Source: Zea mays | Taxonomy: Eukaryota; Streptophyta; Magnoliopsida; Poales; Poaceae | Length of the DNA: 64,000 bases | NCBI RefSeq assembly: GCF_902167145.1 | Contig: NC_050096.1 | Coordinates: 76,690,683-76,754,682, forward strand | Direction: 5' to 3' | Part shown: in pieces, positions 21,989 through 33,204 of the stretch | Position numbering within the stretch: the first letter of the stretch is position 1 | Layout: each line of letters begins with the position of its first letter | Program-made: the position numbers and the translations under genes | The notes under the pieces: model-generated | Databases searched by the model: none | Told to the model about the DNA's origin: nothing | Seen by the model: the letters and a program-made list of their open reading frames with translations, nothing else

Positions 21989-24900
21989 TGTGACAGAACC
22001 TCCCAAGTAATTAGGCCCACCTACAGTTGTCCTTGTCCAACAGACATCAGACACCCTGTAGATTTTCCTAAATCACTTGACAAGTTTGGTATCTTCTTTC
22101 TTACCTTTCCAGGAACGTTTCATCCGTCTTGCAGACATTACAGAACATCGGAGATATAGAAATGCGGAAGCAATTACATAACTTACATTTATTTAAAAAG
22201 TAAGATCAAGTTACTTATTACAGACCAGAGTTATCCTAGGAGTGCAGAGTAATATTATTACAATACCAAGGGAGGCAAAAACTCCTCCCGATAAGTTCTT
22301 ATATAAAAGTTCTATATGGAGGACCAAGTCCTCCCGCGGCTTCACTCTTGTTTTTCTTCCTTGGGAACCACCTTGGAGCAAAAGCAACAAAAAATTGTCG
22401 CTTCCTCACCTAAAAACAACGGAGGGATAAACCCTGAGTATGGAATTACTCAGCAAGTCTTACCCGACTAAAGAAAAGACTCTCAAGGGTATGCTGGTTA
22501 AGGGAGTCAAGGTAAGGCTTTTCAATAATCAAAGACTCTGTTTTGCAGAAATGCTTACTAAAAGTGGATCCTTAAAAATCCAGTTTTATTTGTCAGGTTA
22601 AGTAAAATTACCTGCAACTAGAGTTCTTTCTACCCTAGTTCAATCACTTGTCCTGCACTAGCCAATTTCTTATCAAAACCATCATCTTTAGTGAATTGCT
22701 ACGTATAGGTCAGTGACCAAGTCTTCATAACCGCGAAGGTACGGCGATCCGAATCGATTATACTCAGCTGAGGATCTCCAATCACACGACATATGTAGCA
22801 CTTAACCCTTGCATATGTCAACCCGCCACCGGGGTTCTTAAGACCAGATCAGGTTCACGCAAATCGAGAGCACAGATACACCACCGTCCAGCCTCTTGCC
22901 ACGGAGGGTACACACTACTCCCGCCACCGCTCCACGCCCATTTCGTGTTATCTTATTCTGGCCTTAGTCTGCCCGAGGCAAGGGCTACCCATGACGAGGC
23001 ATGTGACCAGTTAAAGGATCCTCGGTCATCAAGCCTACATCGACACGGTCCTTAATCGACTCAGACGGAGACACTACACCGAGACTCCTTTCTCATGCAA
23101 GTCACCCGCCCGGTCTCAGCTTAATCATTTCAAACCCAAAGTTTGGTACCTGGCAGAGGTACATCTTTTCCGATGTTGAACCCAACATGGCCATGATGGA
23201 TGCACCATCAAGTTTTATTTTTGAAAACAACCCTCCCACTTTGCCAAACATCTTTTGTAAAACAAATCCTTTTGTTTTTCTAGAGCAATACTAAGCATAG
23301 TAAAACCTTTTTGTAGAAACAGGGTTTCAAGGAAGGTAATCAAGTTCAAGGAAGGTAATGAAGGAATTGTTTAAACATTCAACTCCTACCACCTAATGCA
23401 GCAAGCAAGTGAGAAAGATTTTAAAAACATCAAGGAAGGTGGCAAATGCACCGGGGCTTGCCTTCGTTAGTGGGTGAGTCAGGCTCGGACCCGCAGATAT
23501 CGAAGTAGAAACAATTTCCAGCCTGAGAATCCGAAGGTGGTGGTGTCTTTTCTTCGGTCACTTCAATCTCTTCTTCGTTTTCTAAATATAACCATATAGG
23601 TATATATAAGAATGAATGCCATGTAATGATCATGAGAGTGCAAAGATAATAAAGATTTATTATCTAAGTCTTGAATACAACTTTCCTTCACGGAACTCCG
23701 AGAACTTAGGGTTTCCGGAGTCAGTAAAGGAGTTCAAAGGGCAGGGGGTTTAAGGTTCCAATTATCAAACAAGGTCCAAATCAACCCAAATTCTACCCAA
23801 GGCCTCTAAATAATGTATAGAACTTATATAAAAAGTTTGGACATTTTTGGACTTACTATATGTTTTCTAAAAATCCAGAACTAATACTTTAAACTACTTA
23901 AAATGACTTAAAATTCCTTATTTCCTCTAAAATCATAAAATTATTTTTATTAAATTCTAGGGAAAATAAGAAGCCTAGGAAAATTGGTTTCACAATTTTA
24001 GGAATTTTATGTAGTTTTCTATAATTGTTTTAGCTCTGGAATAAAAAGAAAAGCAAAAACTAGTGAATAGTATTGGGTTGATTTCAGCCCAGCTGACCCA
24101 ACAGTGGACAGAAGCGCGCCCGCGCCCGCGCGCGCTGGATGTTTTGCGAAAAGGACCCCTAGTTTTTGGTTAACTGGGAACGAGTTCTTTTACTATTTCA
24201 CAGAGTCGTTGACAGATTGCAGATAGGTCCTCAATCTTCTATTCCTTTACCCAATACGTCCTCGACGGCGCTCCGCACGCAGCCGAGCTCCGGCGAGCTA
24301 TCTGACCGGCTGAACGGGGCGATGACCGGTGCTCTAGAGCAGTGGGCATGGAATTGAACCACCCCAGATCACTTCCCCTAACCTAATTTCATCAACGACT
24401 AACTAATAAGCTCTGGCAACGGCGGCGGTGAGCATCGTGGCTTGGCAGTCGTGTTCCCGGCGATCCCTCGCGGCCCGGTTCAATTGGGTGGGTCGGTGAG
24501 CATCACAGACGCATGAGAATGCTTAGACAAGGGAGCAGAGGGGAGGAGCTGACCTGAGTTGGGCTGACCACGGCGGGGTGTGTTTCACGGCGGCGGAGAC
24601 TGAAATTGGGGGAAGTTCAAAATTTGGGCTTGCTGGTGATTGACTGGGAGCAATACTGGTTCGGGTGGTGCGTGATAATGTGGTGGAGCTAGCCGCGGGC
24701 TCAATTTATAGAAGGAGCGAGCGGTGGTGATCAATTTGGCCGAGCCATGCTGGCGGCTGGAGATGAAGAAGAACCTGGGCGCGGTGAATTCGTGTCCACC
24801 GTCGTGGCAACCTCCCCGGCGACGATGGGACAGCTATAGGGAGTCACGGCGACGCGGTGGAAAGGCTCGGACACGCGGCACAAGGCCGTGCGACGGTGAT

Positions 24901-26016
24901 CACCGGCATTCTTATCCAATTCCGCCGCGGTAACCATGGTACGGTGGCCGGAGTTATTTAATGGTCGGAGTTATCCACGGCGATGACCTTTAGATGTTAT
25001 CCAATCGATCAGGTTGCGAATCACGGCGACGATGGCACGAATCTTCGCGCAGGGAGGTCACCAACGGTGAGGTCGTCGCGCTGGCGATCTGATCTATATC
25101 AGACTACTGTACCATGGCAAGTCCCATTCAGATGAACTGACAGAGCGATTTTAGGTCCAAATTTCTCTAAAGTTTCTCTAGTAACTCACTCAACTCTCTG
25201 TAGCAAAGTTGTAGAGCTACAAACCAGCTACAATTCGACTATAGGGATTAAACTTAGTTGAGCACTGGATCATGCTCAGAATTGAGCTTGAAGTTGATGT
25301 CAGTCCACTGTTAGTCTGAAAATTCAGACCTTAACAGCCTGACAGCCAGATTTTGAGCATGATTATCTCTAGATTTCTCTTAACAACTATGCTCACACCC
25401 TTAAGCAAAGTTGTTCTCCTTAGTTTGGTCTACAACTTTGATGTGGTGACCTAGGGCAAAAACCCTAGAATCTAAAAATTGCAAGGCCCCAAAGTTGAGC
25501 CAAAACTCTGAAATTCAGACTTAACACGAAATCTTAATTAGGGTCCTTTTTGCAAATGAGTCCAAAACTTAGGGTTTGGCTTGTAAGTTCACATATGAGT
25601 GACCCAAATGACTTAAGATACTTATTTAACTTGGTTTTTGCACTTTAGTCCAAAAGTGGACTAATTTTTGCACATAGGTCCCTAGGGTTTGGTTTTAGGG
25701 TTTTTCTAGGGTTTCAAATGGGGTGTTTTGTATCCCAGGGGTATAAATGTGATTCAACTTTATTCTTGGGAATATTTCATGACTATTTCCCTAAAGCTTT
25801 TAGGTTTTCTCAATTTGGGTTATGTCTTACCCCTTTAATCCCTATTTAGGGTTAAGTTCCCTATCCAGGGTTCTATTTGCAAAGTGCTATAACAATACAA
25901 CTTGTTTTGAAATTTTTACCTAGTGAATGCACTCTAGGTGTGTCAAACATATGCAATGCCAATGTTTATGATGCCATGCTTAAGTTTTTAGTTACAGTAA
26001 CACCAGGGGTGTTACA
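21989..26016 (-). repeat. 5' LTR of the Tekay-like element
   Basis: 4028 bp, the partner of 12341-16371. This is the promoter-bearing copy for minus-strand transcription. Confidence 0.95.
24705..24712 (-). promoter_or_regulatory. TATA box in the Tekay-like 5' LTR
   Basis: TCTATAAA on the minus strand in CTTCTATAAATTGAGC, conserved in the other LTR at about 15060. It is the most convincing core promoter motif in this LTR. Confidence 0.5.
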
Positions 26017-26021
26017 CCGGA
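26017..26021. repeat. Target-site duplication CCGGA (right) of the Tekay-like element
   Basis: Matches 12336-12340. Confidence 0.9.
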
Positions 26022-26510
26022 TTTCCGTCAGTACTTGAAGGATTCAGTGATGCAAACTGGATCTCTGACTCGGATCAAATGAAGTCTACAAGTGGCTATG
26101 TGTTCACTTTAGCTGGTGGGGCCGTGTCGTGGAGATCGTCTAAACAAACAGTATCGACACGTTCCACCAAGGAGGCTGAATTAGTTGCGCTTGATTCAGC
26201 AACATTGGAGGCTGAATGGTTGAGAGACCTGTTGTCAGACCTTCCAATGTTAGCAATGCCGATACCGGCTGTCCTAGTATACTGTGACAACACTTCTGTG
26301 TTGCTGAAAGTGAACAATAGAAAGGACAACCAAAAATCCTTGAGGCATATCAGAAGACGACTTCATTCGTGTCGGCATGCTAGAGAGACGGGTGTAATAA
26401 CCGTAGATTACATCAAGTCTGAAAGGAACCTTGCTGATCGTTTCACCAAAGGACTGGCTCAAAAGCCAATCCAAGTAGCGTGCATGGGAATGGGACTCGT
26501 ACCCTCTTAG
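26022..26510 (+). pseudogene. copia element E3, RNase H (right part)
   Basis: Continues the E3 polyprotein in frame after the CCGGA duplication ([13 protein letters not shown]). It carries RNase H residues in [19 protein letters not shown] and [10 protein letters not shown], then [13 protein letters not shown] and a normal C-terminus MGMGLVPS before TAG. About 143 codons are open from the internal Met at 26079. Apart from the gypsy insertion and the single-base deletion near YVDD, this end of the element is well kept. Confidence 0.87.
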
Positions 26511-27054
26511 CGGTTTCAACTGCGGATAACTGTCCTGTGTGACCGGAGGTCCCGAGATCCAGGCTCCAGGAAACGAAGCATTGTGGAACCAAGAGCACAA
26601 AAGACAAAGAGTCGCATGAGCTGCTGTGCTCTGTCTGTATGGCAGGTTGAGCGAAATGCTCTTAATGAAGTCAATGTTATAAGCAGGGAAATTGTCCTAT
26701 AGAATTTCCTTAATGATTTCACCTATATGAGCTGGCTGTGGGGTCGCAGTCTGGGAGAGAATGGGGTTTTCTCTCTAGTGAGCTCATGAATAGATATTAA
26801 AGGGCATGACCATAATGCCCTGCCCCGTAAGAGAATCAGATAATCTGCCTAGTACTACGTGCCTTTTGTGCGAAGATTCTCACACTAGGGTTTGTGGATC
26901 AAGGCGTAGTCCTCCGCTTACTCGTGCAGGGTTGGAGTACACTGGGATAGGCTTTGGTTCAAACCTAACAAGTACCTCTGCCGAAAAGTAGTATATAAAC
27001 AGTATGGGAGCTCAATGACATTGATCAGAAAATAAGAGTGAAAATGGTGGGGAT
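26511..27054 (+). other. 3' non-coding region of copia E3 with polypurine tract
   Basis: Spacer from the pol stop to the LTR. It ends in AAAATGGTGGGGA, a likely polypurine tract, before TTGTTGTTCATTTG. No env-like ORF was seen. Confidence 0.65.
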
Positions 27055-27900
27055 TGTTGTTCATTTGAGGGGGGGTTTCCCTTTATTTTCCTTAAAAATG
27101 AACAAAACATGTGGCCAGCCAACTGGGACACTACAAGGCCCGGAGACCGAGCGGCCTAGTCGGCTTAGGGCTTTGCCTGGGCACTTCAATGCCTCAGCGA
27201 GAGACTGCAGGGAGGGAGCGGGGAGATGGCCGAGCGAACGGCTGGGCAGCGGTGGTAACCGCTGCTCCATTCTCTCCGGGTTCCTCGTACAGAGACCACA
27301 GCTCACTCCTCTCTTCTCGGTAACAGTCTCTTGCCCAACTCCTTAAGTGGATCCCCTTCCCCTGTACTCTCTCTCTGCAGGAAACGCAGAGACAGAGACC
27401 TCTACAGTTCCATCCAATCCACTGTTCCGGCGAGAAATCCATCGATCTGCTCGATTCCAGGTGTCCTGGTCTCGTCCGTATCGTCGGTTGTGTGTTGTTC
27501 TCGATGGTGGTGGTGTGGCGCTGTTGATGTCGTGCCTTGGTGCTACTCATTGATCCTCTGGTCTTTGTCCACCGTGGCCTAGTGCTAGGGCTCCCTGCTG
27601 CGCGGTGTTCCTCTTCTCGGGCTAGTGCCGTGGACGTCTCCCTTGGCTCCGGTAGCGGCTCTAGTATCTCCATCAACCTCCCGCCGTGCAGGTCCGGACG
27701 TGGGCGGCGGAATTGGTTTTCTAGGACAGAACCTTGTGTTCGCTGAGCTGGTCTTCCCACATAGACAATCTACGTGTTGTGAGTTAATCGTTGTATCTAT
27801 ATTATTGAATAATTTTGTGCAATCTGCTAGTATTATTTACTTGGGTGTGATTGCATAATTTGTGGGCGGATTTGATTGCTCGATGATGATAGCGGTGTAG
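27055..27900 (+). repeat. 3' LTR of copia E3 (right boundary uncertain)
   Basis: Starts TGTTGTTCATTTGAGG right after the polypurine tract. GC-rich from about 27130 to 27720. The outer end was not resolved; CTTCCCACA near 27760 is one candidate. The partner LTR lies outside the window, so no alignment is possible. The 188-codon reverse-strand frame here has no recognisable domain. Confidence 0.55.
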
Positions 27901-27908
27901 TGAGACGA

Positions 27909-30058
27909 TGTGACAGTCTGGGTTTTAGTGTATTGTTATTTTCAGCAGTAACATTATTTATGCCTAGTAATTTCTTTCACTATTGTGCAAGCTGATTATT
28001 TAAGTTCATTATTGTTCCTTAATTCATGTGCACACTGTTTTGATCTTGATATTCATGCTTGATTTCTAGGCTCATAATATTTGATCTAAAACCCTGATTT
28101 GGTAAGATTGGACTGTCACGTTAGTTGAGGATCTTTGATCACCCTTTAGCGTTGGAGGGTTGTTTGGTGCAGCAACCCGCTATTTTGAGAGCAATATTTT
28201 AAGATAAACAATCATGTTTATTTGTTTAATCTGCCTTCTTCATCTACAAGCCATGTTTAATTTACAAATGGACCTGAGTAGCTATGTTTCATGTTTTCAA
28301 TTACTGGAATTGCTACTGTTCATTGCTGCTATAATTACATATGGCATTTATCTGAGTTATATGCTTGTTTTATTCGGAATTAGAATATTTAATTTATTTA
28401 AATATGTTGGAAGCATGTCACTTATTTCTCTAAATCTACAACAGAGACTACTCCATCGACAGAAAATCCACCTGCCGGGAACTGTTTCTATTTTGACATC
28501 TGTGGAACAGAGCCCGACTCTCCTACAACACAAGGCAAGCCCCGGTGCATTTTCCACCTCCTTGCTATTTTAAACTCTTAATCACTTGAATGATGCATTA
28601 GGTGATAGGAGTTGGGTGTTAAACCAATTGCTGCATCTCCTTCCTTGGATCTGCTTACCATTCCTTGATTACCTGTTTTATTAAAAGGTTTTCTGATGCT
28701 TAGTCCTGCTTTAGAAAAACAAATGTTTTGTTTTAAAACAAAAGGTGATGATTCACAATGGATGAGATGTTTTCAAAAATAAACCTTGATGGTGGATCCA
28801 TCATAGCCATGATGGGTTCAACATCGGAAAGGATGTACTTTGTGAGGTATCAAACTTTGGGTTTGAAATGATAAAGTTGAGACTGGGCGGGTGACTTACA
28901 CGAGAAGAGAGTCTCGATGTAGTGTCTCCGTCTGAGTCGATTAAGGACCGTCTCGATGTGGGCCTGCTGACCGAGGACCCTTTAACTGGTCACATGCCTC
29001 ATCATGGGTAAGATTTGACTCGGGCAGACTAATACCAGAAAGGCCAACACACAATGGGAGTGGAGAGATGGCGAGAGTAGCGTGTACCCTCTGTGGCAAG
29101 CGGCTGGACGGTGGTGTATCTGTGCTCTCGGTTGGCGTGAACCTGGTCTGGTCTTAAGAACCACGGTGGCGAGTTGACATATGCAAGGGTTAAGTGCTAC
29201 ATATGTCGTGTGATTGGAGATCCTCGGCTGAGTATTAATCGATTCGGATCGCCGTTACTTCTCGGACATGAAGACTTGGTCACTGACTTACACGTAGCAT
29301 TCTAGTGAACAAAATGGGATTGATAAAAGGATGGCTAGTATAGGCCAAGTGCTTGAACTAGGGTAGAAAGAACTCTAGTGATAGGTAATAACTTAACTTG
29401 CTAATAAAACTGGATTTTTAAGGATCCACTATTAGTAAGCATTTTTGCAAAATAGAGTCTTGATTCTTGATTAAGCCTTACTTTGACTCCCTTAAGCCAG
29501 CATATCCTTGAGAGTCTTTTATTTTTACGGGTAATACTTGCGAAAGTACACTTCGTACTCAGGGTTTTCGAACCCATGTTGTTGTAGGTGAGGAAACAAC
29601 AGAATTTTGCTGTTTTTGCACTAAGGTGGTGCCCAAGGACGTGGTGCCAAAGGATGAACCTCAACAGTGACGTGGTTGCGGGAGGGATGTTGGCCTCCCT
29701 TTTGAAAAACAATATACTTTTATGCGGGAGGGGTTTTTGTCTCCCAAGTTTGTAATAATAATACTTATGCACTCATATACCCTGGTTTGTAATAACTACA
29801 ACACTCTCTCTATATTTTAATAAATGTAAATTTCTCTATATTTTAATAAATGTAAATTAAATTATTGTAATTCACTTCCGCTTATTCGTTCCTCCGATGT
29901 GTTGTAATATCTGCGTGACGGGTGAAACGCTCTTGGGTGAGGAAAGTGATACAGATACCGAACTTGCCGAGTGATTATATGCATCTACAGGGTTGTCCAA
30001 GGTCTATTGGACAAGGACAACTGTAGGTGGGCCTAATGACTTGGGAGGTTTCGTCACA
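27909..30058 (+). repeat. 5' LTR of the deleted Tekay-like element
   Basis: The last 1.6 kb aligns with the reverse complement of 12341-13950 (for example GGCAAGCCCCGGTGCATTTT and CGGGCGGGTGACTTACACG). It ends GGTTTCGTCACA just before the PBS. The first 500 bp is too diverged to align by eye. Confidence 0.72.
29808..29858 (+). repeat. 26 bp tandem duplication in the LTR
   Basis: CTCTATATTTTAATAAATGT... occurs twice in tandem here but only once in the 3' LTR fragment (about 31999), so the duplication probably arose after insertion. Confidence 0.8.
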
Positions 30059-30060
30059 GC

Positions 30061-30072
30061 TGGTATCGGAGC
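30061..30072 (+). other. Primer binding site of the deleted Tekay-like element
   Basis: TGGTATCGGAGC two bases after the LTR's TCACA, identical to the PBS of the complete element. Confidence 0.82.
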
Positions 30073-30301
30073 AAAGCCCATCTCTTCAGATATTATGAAG
30101 CATTTCAAAAAAAAAATTTCAAGTACTTATCCAAGATAATTTCTTTCATTCTTCCCTTGCCACTTTCTGGAAGTTCTCATCTCGCAAGACCAGGTAATAG
30201 AGTGCAAAATACAGGAGGCAGGATCAATGAAGGTTGATTATGTAATTATGCATGCATCATGTTTAAAAACTATACTAATAAGTTTTCCCCCTTGTGGAGA
30301 T

Positions 30302-30876
30302 ATGCCGCGTACAAGGAAAACCACGCGCAAGTCCACTGGACCTATTGGCGTGCCTCGTCATCAGTTGGCTCCAAAACATGAAGCAGCAGTAGCGGCAGCA
30401 ACGATCCAATCGGAGACTTATAAGCCCAAGTGGAATAGCTTCGGACGGAGCTATGTCATCGAAACAGGGTGTGGGCAGAGGACGGTCAGCGTATTAATGA
30501 GTTGGCAGCTGACGACAGACGCCTGCAAGATGAGCTTGCTAAACGGGATTTGGCGGTCAATTGGGCCGTCAACTCACGTTCGGTTGCTTGGGACCGGGAA
30601 GCCAAAGCTCGTGCTCGTGTGACCGAGCTTAGTGAGGCCCTTGACAACTTGCAGGTATACTGCAATACTTTACATGAGGAAGTGCATGTACTGTATTCAT
30701 GATTGCACCCGGACGTGCCTGCCGACCCTGTTGCAATGGGAGTCGGTCCATCAGGGACAACAGGTGAAGGAACTGATGGGCAGCTAGACCTTTTTAGGCC
30801 CCCTCCTTCCATGAACCTGGCTGACGATCGGTCTCCCACAACAGGGAATGAAGAAAACAAGGACGACGAAGACTAG
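30302..30876 (+). pseudogene. Decayed ORF0 homologue upstream of gag
   Basis: Opens MPRTRKTTRKSTGPIGVPRH, clearly homologous to the start of the 166-codon ORF0 at 21251-21751. The frame breaks after about 30 codons, where a Ser-rich linker is garbled. Homology resumes at 30469-30702 (GQRINELAADDRRLQDELAKRD, then NTLHEEVHVLYS) and is interrupted by a TGA where the relative has Gln. The acidic tail (GQLDLF) is followed by an extra roughly 25 residues. The coiled-coil pattern is shared. Confidence 0.72.
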
Positions 30877-31022
30877 ACTAGTATAGTTTAGAAGCTATAC
30901 CTATGTAAAAATAAGTAATGAAGTCATGTTGCACACTTGAGTCTGTATCATTACGTTTTGGTAATGTAAAATGATGGTGTGTATCGGCATGTTATATTTT
31001 TCCCAAATGTTCTTTGCCTCAG

Positions 31023-31256
31023 ATGCCATCAAGGACTCGTGCGCATGACGGTGCAGGGACTTCCCGTGGTCGGGAAGATACTCCTAATCCGCCACCTGTA
31101 CCACCAACGCTAGCTGAGGCTATCGCTGCCTTGGTCAATGCAACTACCGATAATACCCGCTTTTTACGCGAGATGGCGGGTAATCAATTCTAGCAGCATG
31201 GCGGAAGGGCTCCTCCATAGGGATCGCGTGAAACCTCATATCTGGACTCCTCCAAA
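31023..31256 (+). pseudogene. gag N-terminus of the deleted Tekay-like element
   Basis: MPSKDSCA-type start followed by NPPPVPPTLAEAIAALVNAT, as in the complete element's gag. It has two TAG stops (about 31191 and 31218). It ends at the deletion junction after ETSYLDSS, beyond which the sequence is LTR. Confidence 0.8.
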
Positions 31257-32224
31257 GGGATGGCGAGAGTAGTGTGTACCCTCCGTGGCAAGAGGCTGGA
31301 TGGTGGTGTATTTGTGCTCTCGATTGGCGTGAACCCGGTCTAGACTTAAGAACCCCGATGGCGAGTTGACATATGCAAGGGTTAAGTGCTACATATGTCG
31401 TGTGATTGGAGATCCTTAGCTGATATTAATCGATTTGGATCGCCGTTACTTCTCAGACATGCAGACTTGGTCACTGACTTACACGTAGCATTCTAGTGAA
31501 CAAAATGGGATTGATAAAAGGATGGCTAGTATAGGCCAAGTGCTTGAACTAGGCTAGAAAGAACTCTAGTGATAGGTAATAACTTAACTTTCTAATAAAA
31601 CTGGATTTTTAAGGATCCACTATTAGTAAGCATTTTTGCAAAACAGAGTCTTGATTCTTGATTAAGCCTTACTTTGACTCCCTTAAGCCAGCATATCCTT
31701 GAGAGTCTTTTATTTTGACGGGTAAGACTTGCGAAAGTACACTTCGTACTCAGGGTTTTCGAACTCATGTTGTTGTAGGTGAGGAAACAGCAGAATTTTG
31801 CTATTTTTGCACTAAGGTGGTGCCCAAGGACGTGGTGCCAAAGGATGAACCTCAACAATGACGTGGTTGCGGGAGGGATGTTGGCCTCCCTTTTGAAAAA
31901 CAATATACTTTTATGTGTGAGGGGGTTTTTGCCTCCCAAGTTTGTAATAATAATACTTATGCACTCATATACCCTGGTTTGTAATAACTACAACACTCTC
32001 TCTATATTTTAATAAATGTAAATTAAATTATTGCAATTCGCTTCCGCTTATTTGTTCCTCCGATGTGTTGTAATATCTACATGACGGGTGAAACGCTCTT
32101 GGGCGAGGAAAGTGATACAGATACCGAACTTGCCGAGTGATTATGTGCATCTAAAGGGTTGTCCAAGGTCCGTTGGACAAGGACAACTGTAGGTGAGCCT
32201 AATGACTTGGGAGGTTCCATCACA
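31257..32224 (+). repeat. 3' LTR fragment of the deleted Tekay-like element
   Basis: 968 bp matching 29065-30058 in the same orientation. It ends GGTTCCATCACA. The LTR's first half was lost in the deletion. Confidence 0.85.
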
Positions 32225-32847
32225 GCTCGTGCCTCTACTCGCACCTCGTGTGGCCTAGACACCCCACCTTGCGCCGTTACCCGCGCCACGTGCAACCTTG
32301 ATGCCTTCGCTCGCATATCTTCCCGTGCCTGTGCGGCCCGTCGACTTCGGCCTTCTACTCTGACCCTACCCGAAGTCGGAGCATGTGGTCTACACCGACG
32401 CTAACTAGGTTGGCTGTCTCGGCACACGCCAGTCCACTTCCGGTTATGACGTGTTCCTGGGCGCCAACCTCATCTCCTGGGCCGCCAAGCGACATCCCAT
32501 CATCTCCTGCTCCTGTGCAGAGGCAGAGTACTGCTCTATGGCCAACGGCGTGGCAGAGGCCTCCTGGAGCTCCACAACCCCCTTCAGCGTGCCACCCTCA
32601 TCTACTTCGACAATGTCAGCGCGGTCTACCCCTCCCCCAATCTCGTGTAGCATCAGCGCACGAAGCACATGAAGATTGACCTGCACTTCTTCTGCGAGTG
32701 TGTCGTTGTCGGTGACGTTCGGATTCTCTACGTCCCCACAATGATGCAGTTTGCTGACATCTTCACCAAGGAGCTACCATCGAGTGTATTCACCGATTTT
32801 CGATCTAATACCAACAACTATACATGATAGAGTTCATGATGCAGGGG
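32225..32847 (+). pseudogene. Ale/Hopscotch-like copia RNase H remnant
   Basis: GC-rich degenerate copia pol tail. Recognisable RNase H motifs in shifting frames are VYTDAN, QSTSGYDVFLGANLISWAAK, SCAEAEYCSMANGVAEASW, LIYFDNVSAVY, HQRTKHMKIDLHF and ADIFTKELP. There are several frameshifts and stops. The motif spelling and GC content suggest the Ale/Retrofit (Hopscotch) lineage, unlike the other copia elements here. It begins exactly at the end of the gypsy LTR, with no upstream part in the window. Confidence 0.78.
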
Positions 32848-33204
32848 TGTTAGAGTACCCGTTTATGATTTTGGGGTTAGCCCCTTATAATTACCGTCAT
32901 ATCCTATGTAATGGGCTATACCCAACAATCTTGGCCTATTAATTCATCTCCTAACCCTAAGTTAGGGTTAGGATTTTCTATCTTTCAACTATTTTGTATG
33001 TTTATATGTGCACCATCACTTCGTGTGCACATGATATAATCTCATCTTTGTGTCCTGTGTCAGCCATCTCACTCCTTGAGGAGCGGATAAAAAGGTTGTT
33101 TTATAGGAATGCCCCGTGAAGGTTGTTTGGCGGAAACAACTTCGAAGCATGTCCTCAAGATCACGTCCAACCAAGGCCCATGCAAGTGATATTCGACGCA
33201 CAAC
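32848..33204 (+). repeat. 3' LTR of the Ale-like copia remnant (right end approximate)
   Basis: Starts TGTTAGAGTACCCG after ATGATGCAGGGG. A short LTR of about 350 bp would end near the inverted-repeat element at 33205. The partner is not in the window, so the end is inferred. Confidence 0.5.
32950..32972. repeat. Telomere-like inverted repeat CCTAACCCTAAGTTAGGGTTAGG
   Basis: A 23 bp near-perfect palindrome made of CCCTAA on one side and TTAGGG on the other, within the Ale-like LTR. Confidence 0.7.

Larger units (their letters stand above)
12341..26016 (-). mobile_element. Tekay/Del-like chromovirus (Ty3-gypsy), structurally complete, coding-defective
   Basis: 13,676 bp minus-strand gypsy element. 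It has 4.03 kb LTRs (12341-16371 and 21989-26016), a perfect 5 bp TSD, a PBS, a polypurine tract, an extra ORF upstream of gag, gag, protease, RT, RNase H, integrase and a C-terminal chromodomain-like region. Pol order (RT before integrase) and the chromodomain place it in the chromoviruses; the long LTRs starting TGTAACACCCC and the gag suggest Tekay/Del. Coding is broken by four nonsense codons and one frameshift, so any movement would need proteins supplied in trans. Confidence 0.93.
11798..27900 (+). mobile_element. copia element E3, split by a 13.7 kb gypsy insertion (3' part only; right end uncertain)
   Basis: Consists of 11798-12340 (RT), 26022-26510 (RNase H), 26511-27054 (3' non-coding) and an LTR from 27055. 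The two coding halves join in frame across the duplicated CCGGA. The 5' half lies outside the window, beyond Sirevirus A. The LTR's outer end was not located. Confidence 0.8.
27909..32224 (+). mobile_element. Internally deleted Tekay-like gypsy element (plus strand)
   Basis: Diverged relative of the 12341-26016 element in the opposite orientation. It consists of a 5' LTR (homologous part about 28430-30058), PBS, decayed ORF0, the first about 75 codons of gag, then an abrupt jump at about 31257 into the second half of the 3' LTR, which ends at 32224. Most of gag and all of pol are missing. The left end is uncertain (TGTGACAGTCTGGG at 27909 is a plausible LTR start) and no clean TSD was found. 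Confidence 0.78.

Noticed and set aside
27194..27760. 188-codon reverse-strand frame in the E3 LTR
   Set aside because: GC-rich sequence with no recognisable motif and inside an LTR; probably a chance frame.
27876..27890. GCTCG near 27878 as target duplication for the deleted Tekay-like element (partner GCTCG at 32225)
   Set aside because: The next bases (ATGATG) do not start with a good LTR end in register, and the flanking elements on the two sides differ, so the match may be chance.
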